A stretch of 62,217 nucleotides of DNA from Bhargavaea cecembensis DSE10 (GCF_000348905.1 NZ_AOFT01000016.1:1-62217), one strand, 5' to 3'. Positions 1 through 8,398 are shown, counted from the first letter of the stretch. Notes: generated by a model from the letters alone, not told the origin. Numbers and translations: made by a program.

Positions 1-291
1 TTTTTTTATTGTCTTTAAAAAGAAGGGCGACATCGGGGATACACCAGTGAACCGTGCGATGCGATTCAGCGGTTCGTCACTTTTAGAGCACCGTTCGTCA
101 CTTTCGAGAGGTGATTCGTCACATTCAAAGCTTGATTCATCACTTTCGAGAGGCGTTTCGTCACTTTCGGAGCTTGATTCATCACTTTCAGAGGAATGTC
201 TCCGTCCTTGCTTTGCAAAACACTACAATTTACCGCCCTTATCCTTTAAACTTGGGAAAGCAAAGGCTACAGAAGATGGAGTGACCAAAGC
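1..291. other. Intergenic region upstream of tsaE
   Basis: No convincing gene is present. It opens with a run of seven T that may be the tail of a terminator for a gene outside the window. A six-unit 21-bp array fills 73-198. Position 213-218 reads TTGCAA and 224-229 reads TACAAT, but their spacing does not make a good sigma-A promoter. A GGAGTGAC ribosome-binding site precedes the tsaE ATG. An open frame across the array encodes only Ser/Leu-rich repeats because 21 bp is seven codons. Confidence 0.6.
73..198 (+). repeat. 21-bp tandem array A (6 units)
   Basis: Six consecutive units begin at 73, 94, 115, 136, 157 and 178, exactly 21 bp apart. Each starts TTCGTCACTTTC or a one- or two-base variant (TTCATCAC, CACATTC), followed by a variable AG-rich half such as GAGAGGTGA or GGAGCTTGA. 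The second halves partly alternate (GAGAGG.. versus ..AGCTTGA), suggesting a 42-bp higher-order pattern. No plausible gene is associated. Related arrays with the same period occur at 7381, 33693 and 49040. Confidence 0.9.
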
Positions 292-744
292 ATGAACCAT
301 ACAATCGATGTGCAGTCACCGGCGGAGACCGCCGGGCTGGCCGAAAAATTGGCTTCCCTGCTTGAGGGCGGAGAAGTGATTACGCTTGAGGGTGACCTCG
401 GTGCGGGGAAAACCACCTTCACCCAGGCACTGGCAAAGGGTCTTGGCATCAAACGGACTGTCAGCAGCCCGACGTTCACCATCCTGAAGCAGTACGAAGG
501 CCGACTGCCGCTGAACCATTTGGATGTATACCGTCTCGCGGACAGTGAAGAGGACCTGGGCTGGGATGAACTCTTTTACGGGGATGCGGTGAGCGTTGTG
601 GAGTGGGCACAATATATAGAAGAAGAACTTCCGGAGGAGCGGCTGGACATCTTGATCCTCCGCCTGGATGAGAATGGCCGCCGCTTTACGTTTACGCCCA
701 ACGGCAGCCGCTATGAATCGATGATAAAGGAGCTTATGCGATGA
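292..744 (+). CDS. tsaE: tRNA threonylcarbamoyladenosine biosynthesis ATPase TsaE
   Basis: A 150-residue cytoplasmic P-loop ATPase that works with TsaB and TsaD in making the t6A modification at position 37 of ANN-decoding tRNAs. The Walker A motif GDLGAGKTT lies at residues 34-42, and the later motif VEWAQYIEEELP is typical of the YjeE/YdiB family. Length is normal. The ATG follows GGAGTGAC. Its last four bases overlap the tsaB start, so tsaE-tsaB-rimI-tsaD form a tightly coupled operon, the same order as ydiB-ydiC-ydiD-gcp of Bacillus. Confidence 0.96.
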   Translation: MNHTIDVQSPAETAGLAEKLASLLEGGEVITLEGDLGAGKTTFTQALAKGLGIKRTVSSPTFTILKQYEGRLPLNHLDVYRLADSEEDLGWDELFYGDAVSVVEWAQYIEEELPEERLDILILRLDENGRRFTFTPNGSRYESMIKELMR

Positions 745-1448
745 TCTGGCTCGGATTGGATACGGCAAATGCACCGCTGTCGGTGGCCCTTGTGAGGGAC
801 GGGGAACTGCTTGTCGAACTGAACTCGGCCATGGGGCTGAATCATTCGGCGGGTGCGATGCCCGCTGTGGAGCAACTGTTTAAAAGAGCGGGCATCCAGC
901 CGGCAGACATAGATGCGATTGCTGTTTCTGAAGGCCCCGGTTCTTATACCGGTGTCCGAATCGGTGTCACGATCGCAAAGACGCTTGCATGGACGCTGGA
1001 CAAGCCGCTTGTCGGCGTGTCGAGTCTGCGTGTGCTCGCCTCGAATATCTTCACCTACGGCGTCACGATCAGTCCCCTGATTGATGCGAGGAGAGGCAAT
1101 GTCTATGCCGGGCTTTATCGCAGGCAGGAAGACGGGACGCTGGAATGTCTCATGGAAGACCGGCATATGGCACTGTCCGATCTTCTCGGCAGATTAAAGA
1201 AAGAAGGAAATCCGGTCGTGTTCGTCGGTGAAGGGGCAAGAAAGAATGAAGAAGCCCTTAAAGAGGCGCTCGGCGAGCTTGGCCGTCGCGCGCACTTTAC
1301 CCAGGATCTTCCCCGTGCTGCTCTTCTCATCACAGAAGCGCAGCATGCCGAGCACGATGCTGTCCATGCATTTGCACCGGAATACCGCCGCATCACCGAG
1401 GCCGAGGCCAACTGGCGGAAGGCAAACGGGGAGGCACGGGAAAAATGA
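741..1448 (+). CDS. tsaB: tRNA t6A biosynthesis protein TsaB
   Basis: A 235-residue ASKHA-fold protein that forms the TsaB-TsaD heterodimer scaffold for t6A synthesis. The family motif GPGSYTGVRIG is at residues 65-75, and the N-terminus (LGLDTANAPLSVAL) is the first strand of the actin-like fold. It lacks the metal-binding histidines of TsaD, as expected for the inactive paralogue. It overlaps tsaE by 4 bp and rimI by 4 bp, so translation is probably coupled. Confidence 0.96.
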   Translation: MIWLGLDTANAPLSVALVRDGELLVELNSAMGLNHSAGAMPAVEQLFKRAGIQPADIDAIAVSEGPGSYTGVRIGVTIAKTLAWTLDKPLVGVSSLRVLASNIFTYGVTISPLIDARRGNVYAGLYRRQEDGTLECLMEDRHMALSDLLGRLKKEGNPVVFVGEGARKNEEALKEALGELGRRAHFTQDLPRAALLITEAQHAEHDAVHAFAPEYRRITEAEANWRKANGEAREK

Positions 1449-1918
1449 GCGGGGAGAACACACCGGTCATTGCGTTCCGGCCGATGCAGATCGCGGATGT
1501 GCCGGCGGTCTACCGGGTGGAAACGGACGCGTTCAGTTCTCCATGGACGATGGAAGCTTTTGAACAGGAAATGCTGACGAACGAGTATGCGTACTACCTG
1601 CTTGCCCAGGACGGGGAAGAGATCATCGGCTACTGCGGTGCATGGCTCATCCTGGACGAGTGCCATATCACGAATGTTGCGGTCCTGTCCGCTTACCGGG
1701 GACACGGGATCGGCGAGGCCCTCATGCGTGAAATGATGCGGCGGACAGCCAGGAAAGGTGCTGCCACGATGACGCTCGAGGTCCGGGTATCCAACGATCC
1801 GGCACTCGGCCTCTACCGGAAACTGGGGTTTAAGGACGGCGGCATCCGCCGCGGGTATTATACAGACAACGGCGAGGATGCCCTTGTCATGTGGACGGAG
1901 CTGAATGAAGATGAATGA
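1445..1918 (+). CDS. rimI: Ribosomal protein bS18-alanine N-acetyltransferase RimI
   Basis: A 157-residue GNAT-family acetyltransferase. The acetyl-CoA pyrophosphate loop RGHGIG lies at residues 85-90, and the C-terminal [13 protein letters not shown] segment is the usual GNAT motif B. In the Bacillus ydi operon the equivalent gene (ydiD) sits between tsaB and tsaD as here, which supports the RimI name over other GNATs; the true substrate is inferred. The C-terminus overlaps the tsaD start by 14 bp. Confidence 0.9.
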   Translation: MSGENTPVIAFRPMQIADVPAVYRVETDAFSSPWTMEAFEQEMLTNEYAYYLLAQDGEEIIGYCGAWLILDECHITNVAVLSAYRGHGIGEALMREMMRRTARKGAATMTLEVRVSNDPALGLYRKLGFKDGGIRRGYYTDNGEDALVMWTELNEDE

Positions 1919-2933
1919 CATCCATATCCTCGGCATCGAAACAAGCTGCGACGAGACGGCGGCCTCGGTCGTGAAAAACGGCCGCGAGATCCTGTCGAAT
2001 GTTGTCGCTTCCCAGATCGAGAGCCAGAAAAAATTTGGCGGGGTCGTGCCGGAGGTGGCGTCCCGTCTTCACGTCGAGCAGATTACGCTCGTGATTGAAG
2101 AAGCGATGGAGCAGGCGGGTCTTCAGCCGGAAGATCTGGATGCCGTTGCCGTGACGGAAGGGCCGGGCCTTGTAGGCGCGCTTCTGATCGGCGTCAATGC
2201 CGCCAAGGCGTTTGCATTTGCCAACGGGCTGCCGCTTATCGGTGTCCATCATATCGCCGGCCATGTATATGCCAACCGGCTGGACGGCGGAATGGAGTTC
2301 CCGCTGGTCGCGCTGATCATTTCCGGAGGCCATACAGAGCTTGTTTATATGGAGCGTGACGGCAGCTTTGAACTGATTGGCGAGACACGGGATGACGCGG
2401 CCGGTGAGGCGTACGACAAGGTCGCCCGAGTGCTTGGCCTGCCTTATCCGGGCGGCCCGCATATCGACCGGCTTGCCCATGAAGCGGATGATGCCGTCGA
2501 GTTCCCCCGTGCACGTCTAGAAGAAGGTTCGTACGACTTCAGTTTCAGCGGACTCAAGTCGGCGGTCATCAACCACGTCCACAATGTCCGACAGAAAGGG
2601 CAGGAAGTGGACACAGCGAGTGTGGCTGCCGGCTTCCAGGAAAGTGTCATCGATGTCGTCGTCGAAAAAACGGTACGGGCGGCAAAAGAAAAGGGCGTCC
2701 GCCAAGTGATCGCAGCCGGCGGGGTGTCTGCCAACAAAGGCCTTCGCGCTGCATTGGGCAAGGCACTGGAGAAGGAGGGCATCCGCTTCTCCGTGCCTCC
2801 GCTCAATCTGTGCACCGACAACGCCGCAATGATCGCCGCAGCCGGCACCTCCATGTATGAAGCGGACATCCGCAGCGACATGGCACTGAACGGCCGGCCC
2901 GGGATGGAACTGCTGTCCTGGTCGATGAAATAA
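1905..2933 (+). CDS. tsaD: tRNA N6-adenosine threonylcarbamoyltransferase TsaD
   Basis: A 342-residue Kae1/Gcp/Qri7-family enzyme that transfers threonylcarbamoyl from threonylcarbamoyl-AMP to A37 of tRNA. It has the N-terminal phosphate loop [14 protein letters not shown], the metal site HHIAGH at residues 115-120, and the C-terminal [10 protein letters not shown] motif. Last gene of the t6A operon, closed by a strong terminator at 2945. The start could also be the third codon (ATG at 1911). Confidence 0.97.
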   Translation: MKMNDIHILGIETSCDETAASVVKNGREILSNVVASQIESQKKFGGVVPEVASRLHVEQITLVIEEAMEQAGLQPEDLDAVAVTEGPGLVGALLIGVNAAKAFAFANGLPLIGVHHIAGHVYANRLDGGMEFPLVALIISGGHTELVYMERDGSFELIGETRDDAAGEAYDKVARVLGLPYPGGPHIDRLAHEADDAVEFPRARLEEGSYDFSFSGLKSAVINHVHNVRQKGQEVDTASVAAGFQESVIDVVVEKTVRAAKEKGVRQVIAAGGVSANKGLRAALGKALEKEGIRFSVPPLNLCTDNAAMIAAAGTSMYEADIRSDMALNGRPGMELLSWSMK

Positions 2934-2944
2934 ACAGGAAAAGA

Positions 2945-2978
2945 AGGAGAATCCGGCCCGACCGGATTCTCCTTTTTT
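2945..2978 (+). terminator. Rho-independent terminator after tsaD
   Basis: A perfect 12-bp stem (AGGAGAATCCGG with its complement at 2962-2973) around a 5-nt loop, followed by a T6 run. It begins 12 bp after the tsaD stop codon. Confidence 0.9.
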
Positions 2979-3020
2979 CGTCATCATGCGACATGTTCTG
3001 TCAAGGGGGAACGTCTGTAC

Positions 3021-3148
3021 TTATGCACAAATGTTGATAATTTGTGGATAAGCGGTGGATTTCACCCCCAGTTATCCGCTCATTTTCACAATGCAGTGTG
3101 TAAAACTCTGAATGATGTTGTGGACAAAGTGGATAACTTTGTGAATAT
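3021..3148. promoter_or_regulatory. DnaA-box cluster between tsaD (gcp) and the ABC-F gene
   Basis: Two exact matches to the DnaA box TTATNCACA: TTATGCACA at 3021-3029 (plus) and TGTGGATAA at 3043-3051 (minus). At least five one-mismatch boxes follow within 130 bp: TGTTGATAA at 3032, TGTGTAAAA at 3097, TGTGGACAA at 3119, AGTGGATAA at 3128 and TGTGAATAT at 3140. In Bacillus subtilis the gcp locus (gcp = tsaD) is one of the few DnaA-box clusters outside oriC reported to bind DnaA and moderate initiation. The same position here makes a conserved DnaA-titration site likely. Confidence 0.75.
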
Positions 3149-3205
3149 CCCGTAATACGGGGATTTCTCCTGTTTATAAATCTGTGGAAATTCCGAGAGA
3201 TTTGC

Positions 3206-3246
3206 TGAAAATAATAAACTGCCGCTAGAGCAGATCGCGGCAGTTT
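3206..3246 (-). terminator. Terminator after the ABC-F gene (minus strand)
   Basis: Read on the minus strand, AAACTGCCGC pairs with GCGGCAGTTT across an 11-nt loop and is followed by a T-rich tail (TTATTATTTT). It lies 27 bp past the stop codon of the ABC-F gene. Confidence 0.75.
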
Positions 3247-3272
3247 CCTTCATCATTTCCGGCATGTGGTGT

Positions 3273-5210
3273 TTATTCTTCATCCAGTTCTGTCTGGAGC
3301 TCGAGCCAGCGTTCCATGCAGGCTTCGTGAAGGACGGATTTCCCGTCCAGCTGTTCCTGGATTTCCTGAAGCTTCACGTGGTCATCCGCATGTTCCGGCA
3401 GATTCAGCTCTTGTTCCAGGCGCTTCATATCCGCTTCAAGGGATGCCATTTCCTTCTCGGCTTCAGCGAGCGCACGGCGGATGCGGCGTTCTTCGCGCTG
3501 CGCCTCCCTGTCGAGGGGCGCATTCGCACTTTTGGCAGGAGCCGCTTGACGGCCCGCCTGCTGCTCTGCGGCGATCTCTGCCAGCAGCTCTTCCTGCTCA
3601 CGCGTTTTCTCGACATAGTAATCATAGTCGCCCAGGAATTCTTCCGCGCCTTCAGCGGAAAGTTCGATGACCTTTGTCGCGATCCGGTTGATGAAATACC
3701 GGTCATGGGAGACAAAGAGGAGCGTGCCGGGATAGTCAAGCAGCGCATTCTCGAGAACTTCCTTGCTGTCGAGGTCCAGGTGGTTCGTCGGCTCGTCAAG
3801 GACGAGTGTGTTTGCTTTCTCGAGAACCAGTTTGGCAAGTGCCAGGCGTGCCTTCTCACCGCCCGAGAGCGTATTGACAGGTTTCGTCACGTCGTCACCG
3901 GTGAAGAGGAAGCGTCCCAGCAGGGTGCGGATATCTTTTTCATTCATGTTCGGCCAGTCGTTCCAGATCTCCTCGAGGACGGTGCCGTTCCCGGTAAGCT
4001 CTGCCTGCTCCTGATCGTAGAAGCCGAACTCCACATTCGTGCCGAGGTCAATTGAGCCGGCAAGCTTGGGGAGCCTGCCGGTCAGCGTCTTCAGAAGCGT
4101 CGACTTGCCGACGCCGTTCGGACCGATAAATGCGATCCGGTCTTCCCGGTAGACGCGGAAATCAAGCTGCCGGGAGACGGCTTCATCCCTGTAGCCGATG
4201 GACAGATCCCGGACGGACATGACATCATTGCCGCTTTTCCTGCCGATGCCGAACGTGAACGCCGCAGATTTTTCATTGCCCTCCGGTGCTTCCATCCAAT
4301 CGGTCTTTTCCAGCACCTTCCGCCGGCTCTGTGCCATTTTCGTCGTGGAGGCCCTGGCGATGTTTTTCTGGATGAACACTTCAAGCTTCGCTTTTTCATC
4401 CATCTGCTTTTCATACATCTTCCGGTCACGCTCGTAGTTTTTCGCCTTCTGGTCGAGATAGGCACTGTAATTGCCGGTGTACTTCGTCACTTTCCGGCGG
4501 GACACCTCATAGACGATTGTCACGACCTGATCGAGGAAATATCGGTCATGGGAGACGATGAGAATGGCGCCCTCATAGCCCTGCAGGTATTTCTCCAGCC
4601 AGCTGAGCGTTTCGATGTCCAGGTGGTTGGTCGGCTCATCGAGGATAAGAAGGCCGGGCTTCGACAGCAGGAGCCTGGCAAGCGCGAGCCGTGTCCGCTG
4701 GCCCCCGGACAGGGTCCGGATCTCTTTGCCATAGTCCTCGGGGTAAAAACGCATGCCATGCAGGACGGAGCGGGTCTCGGATTCATACTGGTAGCCGCCG
4801 ACCTCGCCAAAGCGGTGCTGGAGCGCGTCGTAGGCGTCCATCACTTTCTTATAATCGGCCTCATTGCCGTAGACTGACGGATCGGCCATTTTCTGTTCAA
4901 GCGAGCGGAGCTCCCTTTCCATCGCAAAAAGGGGCCCGAACACGGTCATCATTTCTTCCCATATCGTGCGTTCCGAATCGAGTCCGCTGTGCTGATCAAG
5001 ATAGCCGATCCGGACGTCTTTCGGGATGATGATGTCGCCCTCATCCCGGCCCATCTCACCGGTAATGATTTTGAGAAGCGTCGATTTGCCGGCACCGTTG
5101 CGGCCGACGAGGGCCACACGGTCACGGTGCTGCACTTCCAATTTAACGCCGGAGAGGATCTCCTCCCCGGCGAATGATTTCGTCACGTTGTTCACTTGAA
5201 GGACGATCAT
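3273..5210 (-). CDS. ydiF: ABC-F family ATPase (YdiF-like)
   Basis: A 645-residue soluble protein with two tandem ABC ATPase domains and no membrane segment, the ABC-F layout of translation factors acting at the ribosomal E site. The first Walker A, GRNGAGKST, is at residues 36-44 and the second, GPNGVGKST, is near residue 350. Signatures LSGGQRTRLALA and LSGGEKARLALA are present, as is the LDEPTNHLD box twice. The C-terminal ~100 residues are a charged coiled coil. Position between tsaD and rex matches ydiF of B. subtilis. No evidence ties it to antibiotic resistance. Confidence 0.93.
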   Translation of the reverse strand: MIVLQVNNVTKSFAGEEILSGVKLEVQHRDRVALVGRNGAGKSTLLKIITGEMGRDEGDIIIPKDVRIGYLDQHSGLDSERTIWEEMMTVFGPLFAMERELRSLEQKMADPSVYGNEADYKKVMDAYDALQHRFGEVGGYQYESETRSVLHGMRFYPEDYGKEIRTLSGGQRTRLALARLLLSKPGLLILDEPTNHLDIETLSWLEKYLQGYEGAILIVSHDRYFLDQVVTIVYEVSRRKVTKYTGNYSAYLDQKAKNYERDRKMYEKQMDEKAKLEVFIQKNIARASTTKMAQSRRKVLEKTDWMEAPEGNEKSAAFTFGIGRKSGNDVMSVRDLSIGYRDEAVSRQLDFRVYREDRIAFIGPNGVGKSTLLKTLTGRLPKLAGSIDLGTNVEFGFYDQEQAELTGNGTVLEEIWNDWPNMNEKDIRTLLGRFLFTGDDVTKPVNTLSGGEKARLALAKLVLEKANTLVLDEPTNHLDLDSKEVLENALLDYPGTLLFVSHDRYFINRIATKVIELSAEGAEEFLGDYDYYVEKTREQEELLAEIAAEQQAGRQAAPAKSANAPLDREAQREERRIRRALAEAEKEMASLEADMKRLEQELNLPEHADDHVKLQEIQEQLDGKSVLHEACMERWLELQTELDEE

Positions 5211-5271
5211 AGTCTACACCCCTATTCTTCTACAGTTTAATGGATAGGGGGAAGCCGCGCAACGGCGCGAC

Positions 5272-5300
5272 TTTACAGGATTGGCGGGCTCATGTAAGAT
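5272..5300 (+). promoter_or_regulatory. Candidate sigma-A promoter of rex
   Basis: TTTACA (5272-5277), a 17-bp spacer and TAAGAT (5295-5300), about 35 bp before the chosen rex start. Confidence 0.55.
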
Positions 5301-5340
5301 GGTAACGGCTCACGCACGGACGGTTTTGATGGAGGCTATC

Positions 5341-5997
5341 ATGAAAGAAGAAACTCAACGGGTCCCGCAGGCGACCTCAAAGCGTCTGCCGCTTTATTAC
5401 CGGTTTATCCAGAAGCTTGCCAACGAAGGGAAGGAGCGGATCTCCTCCCAGGAGCTGAGCGAGGCGATGAAGATCGACTCGGCCACAATCCGGAGGGATT
5501 TCTCCTATTTCGGCGCGCTCGGGAAGAAGGGCTACGGATATGACGTCCGGCGCCTGCTTGAATTTTTCCGAAAGACGCTGGACCAGGACGAGGCCGTCAA
5601 TCTCGCGCTGGTCGGCGTCGGGAGCCTCGGCAATGCATTTATGAAATATAATTTTGAGAAAAACCATAACACCCGGATTGTTGTGGCGTTTGATCCCAAT
5701 GCGGCCGAGGAAGGGACGATGTCAAACGGCATCCCGATCTTCCGGCCGGAGCTGCTGGAGGAAAAGTTGCCGGACTTCGGTGTCCAGATGGCCGTCCTCA
5801 CTGTACCGGCACGCGCCGCACAGGACATGACGGACCGTCTGGCGGCGCTTGGCGTCAAGGGCATCCTGAACTTCGCCCCGGTCCGGCTGAACGTTCCGGA
5901 AGGAGTCCGTGTCCACTCGATCGACTTGTCCATCGAGATGCAGGCGCTGATCTATGCCATCCGGAATGACGAAAAGAATTCACAAACGTCCATTTGA
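5341..5997 (+). CDS. rex: Redox-sensing transcriptional repressor Rex
   Basis: A 218-residue regulator that senses the NADH/NAD ratio and represses fermentation and respiration genes. The N-terminal winged helix includes [12 protein letters not shown], followed by GKKGYGYDV. The Rossmann NAD(H) site is [10 protein letters not shown]. The frame is open upstream to 5281, but the ATG at 5341 has a GGAGG at 5331 and gives the family N-terminus, so I prefer it. It lies upstream of tatA-tatC as ydiH does in Bacillus. Confidence 0.95.
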   Translation: MKEETQRVPQATSKRLPLYYRFIQKLANEGKERISSQELSEAMKIDSATIRRDFSYFGALGKKGYGYDVRRLLEFFRKTLDQDEAVNLALVGVGSLGNAFMKYNFEKNHNTRIVVAFDPNAAEEGTMSNGIPIFRPELLEEKLPDFGVQMAVLTVPARAAQDMTDRLAALGVKGILNFAPVRLNVPEGVRVHSIDLSIEMQALIYAIRNDEKNSQTSI

Positions 5998-6022
5998 TTA
6001 AATGGAGTTTCCTGTTTATATG
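5994..6022 (+). promoter_or_regulatory. Candidate promoter of tatA-tatC
   Basis: TTGATT (5994-5999) overlaps the rex stop codon; a 17-bp spacer leads to TATATG (6017-6022). A GGGAGGTG ribosome-binding site precedes tatA. Confidence 0.45.
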
Positions 6023-6058
6023 GTGTAGAATTAAACTATTAACAAGGGAGGTGCCGTC

Positions 6059-6250
6059 ATGTCACCAGGTCCATTGAGTCTGATCATCATCGCTATCGTC
6101 GCACTCATCATCTTCGGGCCGAAAAAGCTTCCTGAGTTCGGTAAGGCGATCGGTTCTTCGCTCCGCGAATTCAAGAACGCCACCAAAGGCCTTGTGGACG
6201 ACGACGAAGACAGCACGAAGAAAGCTGCCGACCAGAAAGACGCCAAGTGA
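6059..6250 (+). CDS. tatA: Sec-independent (Tat) translocase subunit TatA
   Basis: A 63-residue protein with one N-terminal membrane helix, the [14 protein letters not shown] hinge and amphipathic helix, and an acidic/lysine-rich tail. This is the pore-forming subunit of the twin-arginine translocase. It lies 26 bp upstream of tatC, a minimal TatA-TatC pair as in Gram-positive bacteria (tatAy-tatCy position in Bacillus). Confidence 0.95.
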   Translation: MSPGPLSLIIIAIVALIIFGPKKLPEFGKAIGSSLREFKNATKGLVDDDEDSTKKAADQKDAK

Positions 6251-6276
6251 TGGCGCCCCGATAGGACGTTATCGTT

Positions 6277-7080
6277 ATGAATGAAAAGCAACTTTCGATT
6301 ATTGAGCATATAGAAGAATTGAGAAAACGGCTGATGATCATCGTCGTTTTCTTCTTGTTTGCACTGGTGGCAGGGTTTTTCCTCGGGCCGCCGGTGATCC
6401 AGTTCCTGCAGAACAGCGACGAGGCGGAGCAGTTCACGCTGAACGCCTTTAACGTGGCCGACCCGATGATCATCTATCTGAAGGTGATCGTGTTTGTCGG
6501 GTTCGTGCTTGTCTCGCCGGTCATCCTGTACCAGCTCTGGGCATTTATCGCACCGGGACTTTCCCCGACGGAGCGGCGGGTGACGCTCAGTTATATCCCA
6601 TACGCCTTCCTGCTGTTCCTTGCGGGAATCAGCTTCTCGTATTTCATCCTGTTTCCGTATGTCATTTCATTTATGACGAGCCTGTCGGATACACTGGAGA
6701 TCCAGCAGACAATCGGGATCAACGAATACTTTAATTTCCTGTTCCAGATCACGGTTCCGTTTGGGGTTGTCTTCCAGTTGCCGGTTGTGTTGCTGTTTCT
6801 GTCACGGCTCGGCATCCTGAACCCGGAAGTCCTCGTGAAGTTCCGGAAGTACAGCTATTTTGTGCTCTTCGTCATTGCGGCCTTTATCACGCCGCCGGAT
6901 CTGTTCTCTCACCTGTTCACGACAGTGCCGCTCATCATCCTGTATGAGATCAGTGTCAGCATCTCGCGCGTCGGCTACAAGAAGTATCTGAAAGCCGAGG
7001 AAAAGCGCCAGGAGGAAGAAAGGGAAGCGGAGCGGGAGCGCATTCTCAAAGAACAGCAAGAACGCCTCAATGCGGAATGA
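6277..7080 (+). CDS. tatC: Twin-arginine translocase subunit TatC
   Basis: A 267-residue integral membrane protein with six predicted helices, the receptor for twin-arginine signal peptides. The cytoplasmic N-terminus IEHIEELRKRL and the first-loop segment QLWAFIAPGLSPTER are diagnostic. The charged C-terminal tail (KAEEKRQEEEREAERERI) is longer than usual. It pairs with tatA upstream and ends in a terminator that overlaps its last codons. Confidence 0.96.
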   Translation: MNEKQLSIIEHIEELRKRLMIIVVFFLFALVAGFFLGPPVIQFLQNSDEAEQFTLNAFNVADPMIIYLKVIVFVGFVLVSPVILYQLWAFIAPGLSPTERRVTLSYIPYAFLLFLAGISFSYFILFPYVISFMTSLSDTLEIQQTIGINEYFNFLFQITVPFGVVFQLPVVLLFLSRLGILNPEVLVKFRKYSYFVLFVIAAFITPPDLFSHLFTTVPLIILYEISVSISRVGYKKYLKAEEKRQEEEREAERERILKEQQERLNAE

Positions 7081-7097
7081 CTGCACGAGGCGTTTTT
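7061..7097 (+). terminator. Terminator after tatC
   Basis: AACGCCTC (7061-7068, inside the end of tatC) pairs with GAGGCGTT (7087-7094), followed by T6. Confidence 0.85.
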
Positions 7098-7140
7098 TGT
7101 ATATATAGAAATTACCGGATTAGGCTGCGAGCGGCAGGGC

Positions 7141-7340
7141 CCGCATACTACGAATTGAGGGACCATAATCCGGAATGTTGATCCATCCTCAGACAACTCG
7201 ATTCTTAGTACGAAATTATGTCTCATACTCCAAATGCGTGCTCCATATTCCGAAATCCTCACTCATACTGCGAAACGGCTTTTCTTATTCCGAATTCACG
7301 CTCCATACTACGAAACTGTCCTCCACAGTCCGTTTCATTC
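7141..7340 (+). repeat. 20-bp tandem array B (10 units)
   Basis: Ten units of exactly 20 bp begin at 7141, 7161 and so on to 7321. The consensus is CTCCATACTACGAAA plus five variable bases; the CGAAA or its variant recurs at 7151, 7171, 7191 (degenerate), 7211, 7231, 7251, 7271, 7291, 7311 and 7331. A 20-bp period shifts reading frame, so this is not coding. It starts 44 bp after the tatC terminator and is followed at 7381 by a 21-bp array with a different unit. Confidence 0.9.
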
Positions 7341-7380
7341 GGAAATATCAAGTGTGCTGACCGCCGCTGTTAAGCGTCGA

Positions 7381-7464
7381 AAAGCACTCGACGGACAAAT
7401 GAGGGCACTCGTACACCGATTGAGAGCACTCGCGCCAAACAGGAAAGCACTCAGCTGCCGCGGT
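7381..7464 (+). repeat. 21-bp tandem array C (4 units)
   Basis: GCACTC recurs at 7384, 7405, 7426 and 7447, exactly 21 bp apart, preceded by A/G (AAA, GGG, AGA, AAA) and followed by variable sequence. The core is nearly identical to array E at 49040. The array ends just before the bidirectional terminator shared by tatC and the convergent CPBP gene. Confidence 0.85.
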
Positions 7465-7475
7465 GCCATCAAATC

Positions 7476-7512
7476 AAAAGCCGCATTCCCAAATCGGGAT
7501 TGCGGCTTTTTT
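7476..7512. terminator. Bidirectional terminator between tatC and CPBP gene
   Basis: A 15-bp stem with one mismatch (AAAAGCCGCATTCCC and its complement ending TGCGGCTTTT) and a short AT loop, flanked by A- and T-runs. It lies 4 bp beyond the stop of the minus-strand CPBP gene. Confidence 0.85.
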
Positions 7513-7515
7513 GCA

Positions 7516-8241
7516 TTACTGCATATTCGCGATGCGTTCCATCTGGTCGATGAACTCCTGGATCTTGTCGAGGTTCAGCTGGACCGCCATGACAAATCCG
7601 TTCAGCAGCATATGCGCGATGATCGATGTGATCAGACGCTTCGTCACATGGTAGAGAAATGCGAAGATGAAGCCGGATGCTGCATAAAGCAGGATATGGG
7701 TGAAATCCATATGGACGGCCGCAAACACGAGCGAGCTGACTGCCGCTGCGACAAAGAAGTTCGTCCTGTCGACGAGTCCGCCGAAAATGATCCGGCGGAA
7801 GATGAACTCCTCCAGGATCGGGGCGAACAGCACGACTGCGACAATGGCGACAGGCGCCATATCGGCGACGGAAACGAGGGCGGCCGTATTATCGGATCCC
7901 GGCTCGATGCCGAGCTGCTGCTCGATCATGCCGGCGGCACCCTGGCCGAACAGCACCATGAAGAAGCCGGCGATGCCGAGGACGATCGCTACCCACAGGG
8001 GGGACCGTTTGCCTTTTGGCGTCCTGAAATAATGCTTGTCCTTATTAGAGAGGATCAGTGCTGCAATGGTGGTGATGCCGAATGCGATGAACATCCACCA
8101 GCCGGAAGCGGCAAGATAGGCCTCCTGCGGGGTACGGCCTTCAGATACGAACGGAATCACGATCGGCAATCCGACTACAGCGGACAGCTGCGCGATGATG
8201 TAGATGATGAAAATCCATAGGGAAGTGTTTGATTTTTTCAC
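7516..8241 (-). CDS. CPBP family intramembrane metalloprotease
   Basis: A 241-residue polytopic membrane protein of the CAAX-protease/bacteriocin-processing (Abi) family. Catalytic motifs are visible: EEFIFRR at residues 144-150, FAAVH ending at H177, and HMLLN starting at H210. It occupies the ydiL position of the Bacillus ydi-groE region. The substrate is unknown. Confidence 0.88.
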   Translation of the reverse strand: MKKSNTSLWIFIIYIIAQLSAVVGLPIVIPFVSEGRTPQEAYLAASGWWMFIAFGITTIAALILSNKDKHYFRTPKGKRSPLWVAIVLGIAGFFMVLFGQGAAGMIEQQLGIEPGSDNTAALVSVADMAPVAIVAVVLFAPILEEFIFRRIIFGGLVDRTNFFVAAAVSSLVFAAVHMDFTHILLYAASGFIFAFLYHVTKRLITSIIAHMLLNGFVMAVQLNLDKIQEFIDQMERIANMQ

Positions 8242-8332
8242 GTGGAGAATCCTTTCCTGAAGCTCTGCCTTCTCTCCCGATTGTAGAGGGTATGGAGGGA
8301 AAGTTCAAAGCGGAAACTTTTTGGCTTTCCAC

Positions 8333-8361
8333 TTGCAAAATGGAAGGGGATTCATTATGAT
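8333..8361 (+). promoter_or_regulatory. groESL promoter (sigma-A)
   Basis: TTGCAA (8333-8338), a 17-bp spacer and TATGAT (8356-8361), placed just before the CIRCE operator. Confidence 0.85.
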
Positions 8362-8371
8362 AATAACTGTG

Positions 8372-8398
8372 TTAGCACTCCCTAACATCGAGTGCTAA
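8372..8398 (+). promoter_or_regulatory. CIRCE operator of groESL
   Basis: A perfect CIRCE inverted repeat: TTAGCACTC, nine bases, GAGTGCTAA. This is the binding site of the heat-shock repressor HrcA, lying immediately downstream of the -10 hexamer. Confidence 0.98.

Noticed and set aside
47-295. 82-residue Ser/Leu-rich open frame
   Set aside because: It is generated by the 21-bp array (seven codons per unit), has no ribosome-binding site and overlaps the tsaE start.
7141-7464. CRISPR array
   Set aside because: Units are only 20-21 bp in total, vary along most of their length, have no unique spacers of fixed size, and no cas genes are nearby.
7234-8220. 328-residue plus-strand open frame
   Set aside because: It runs antisense through the CPBP protease gene, which has intact catalytic motifs; composition is that of a shadow frame.
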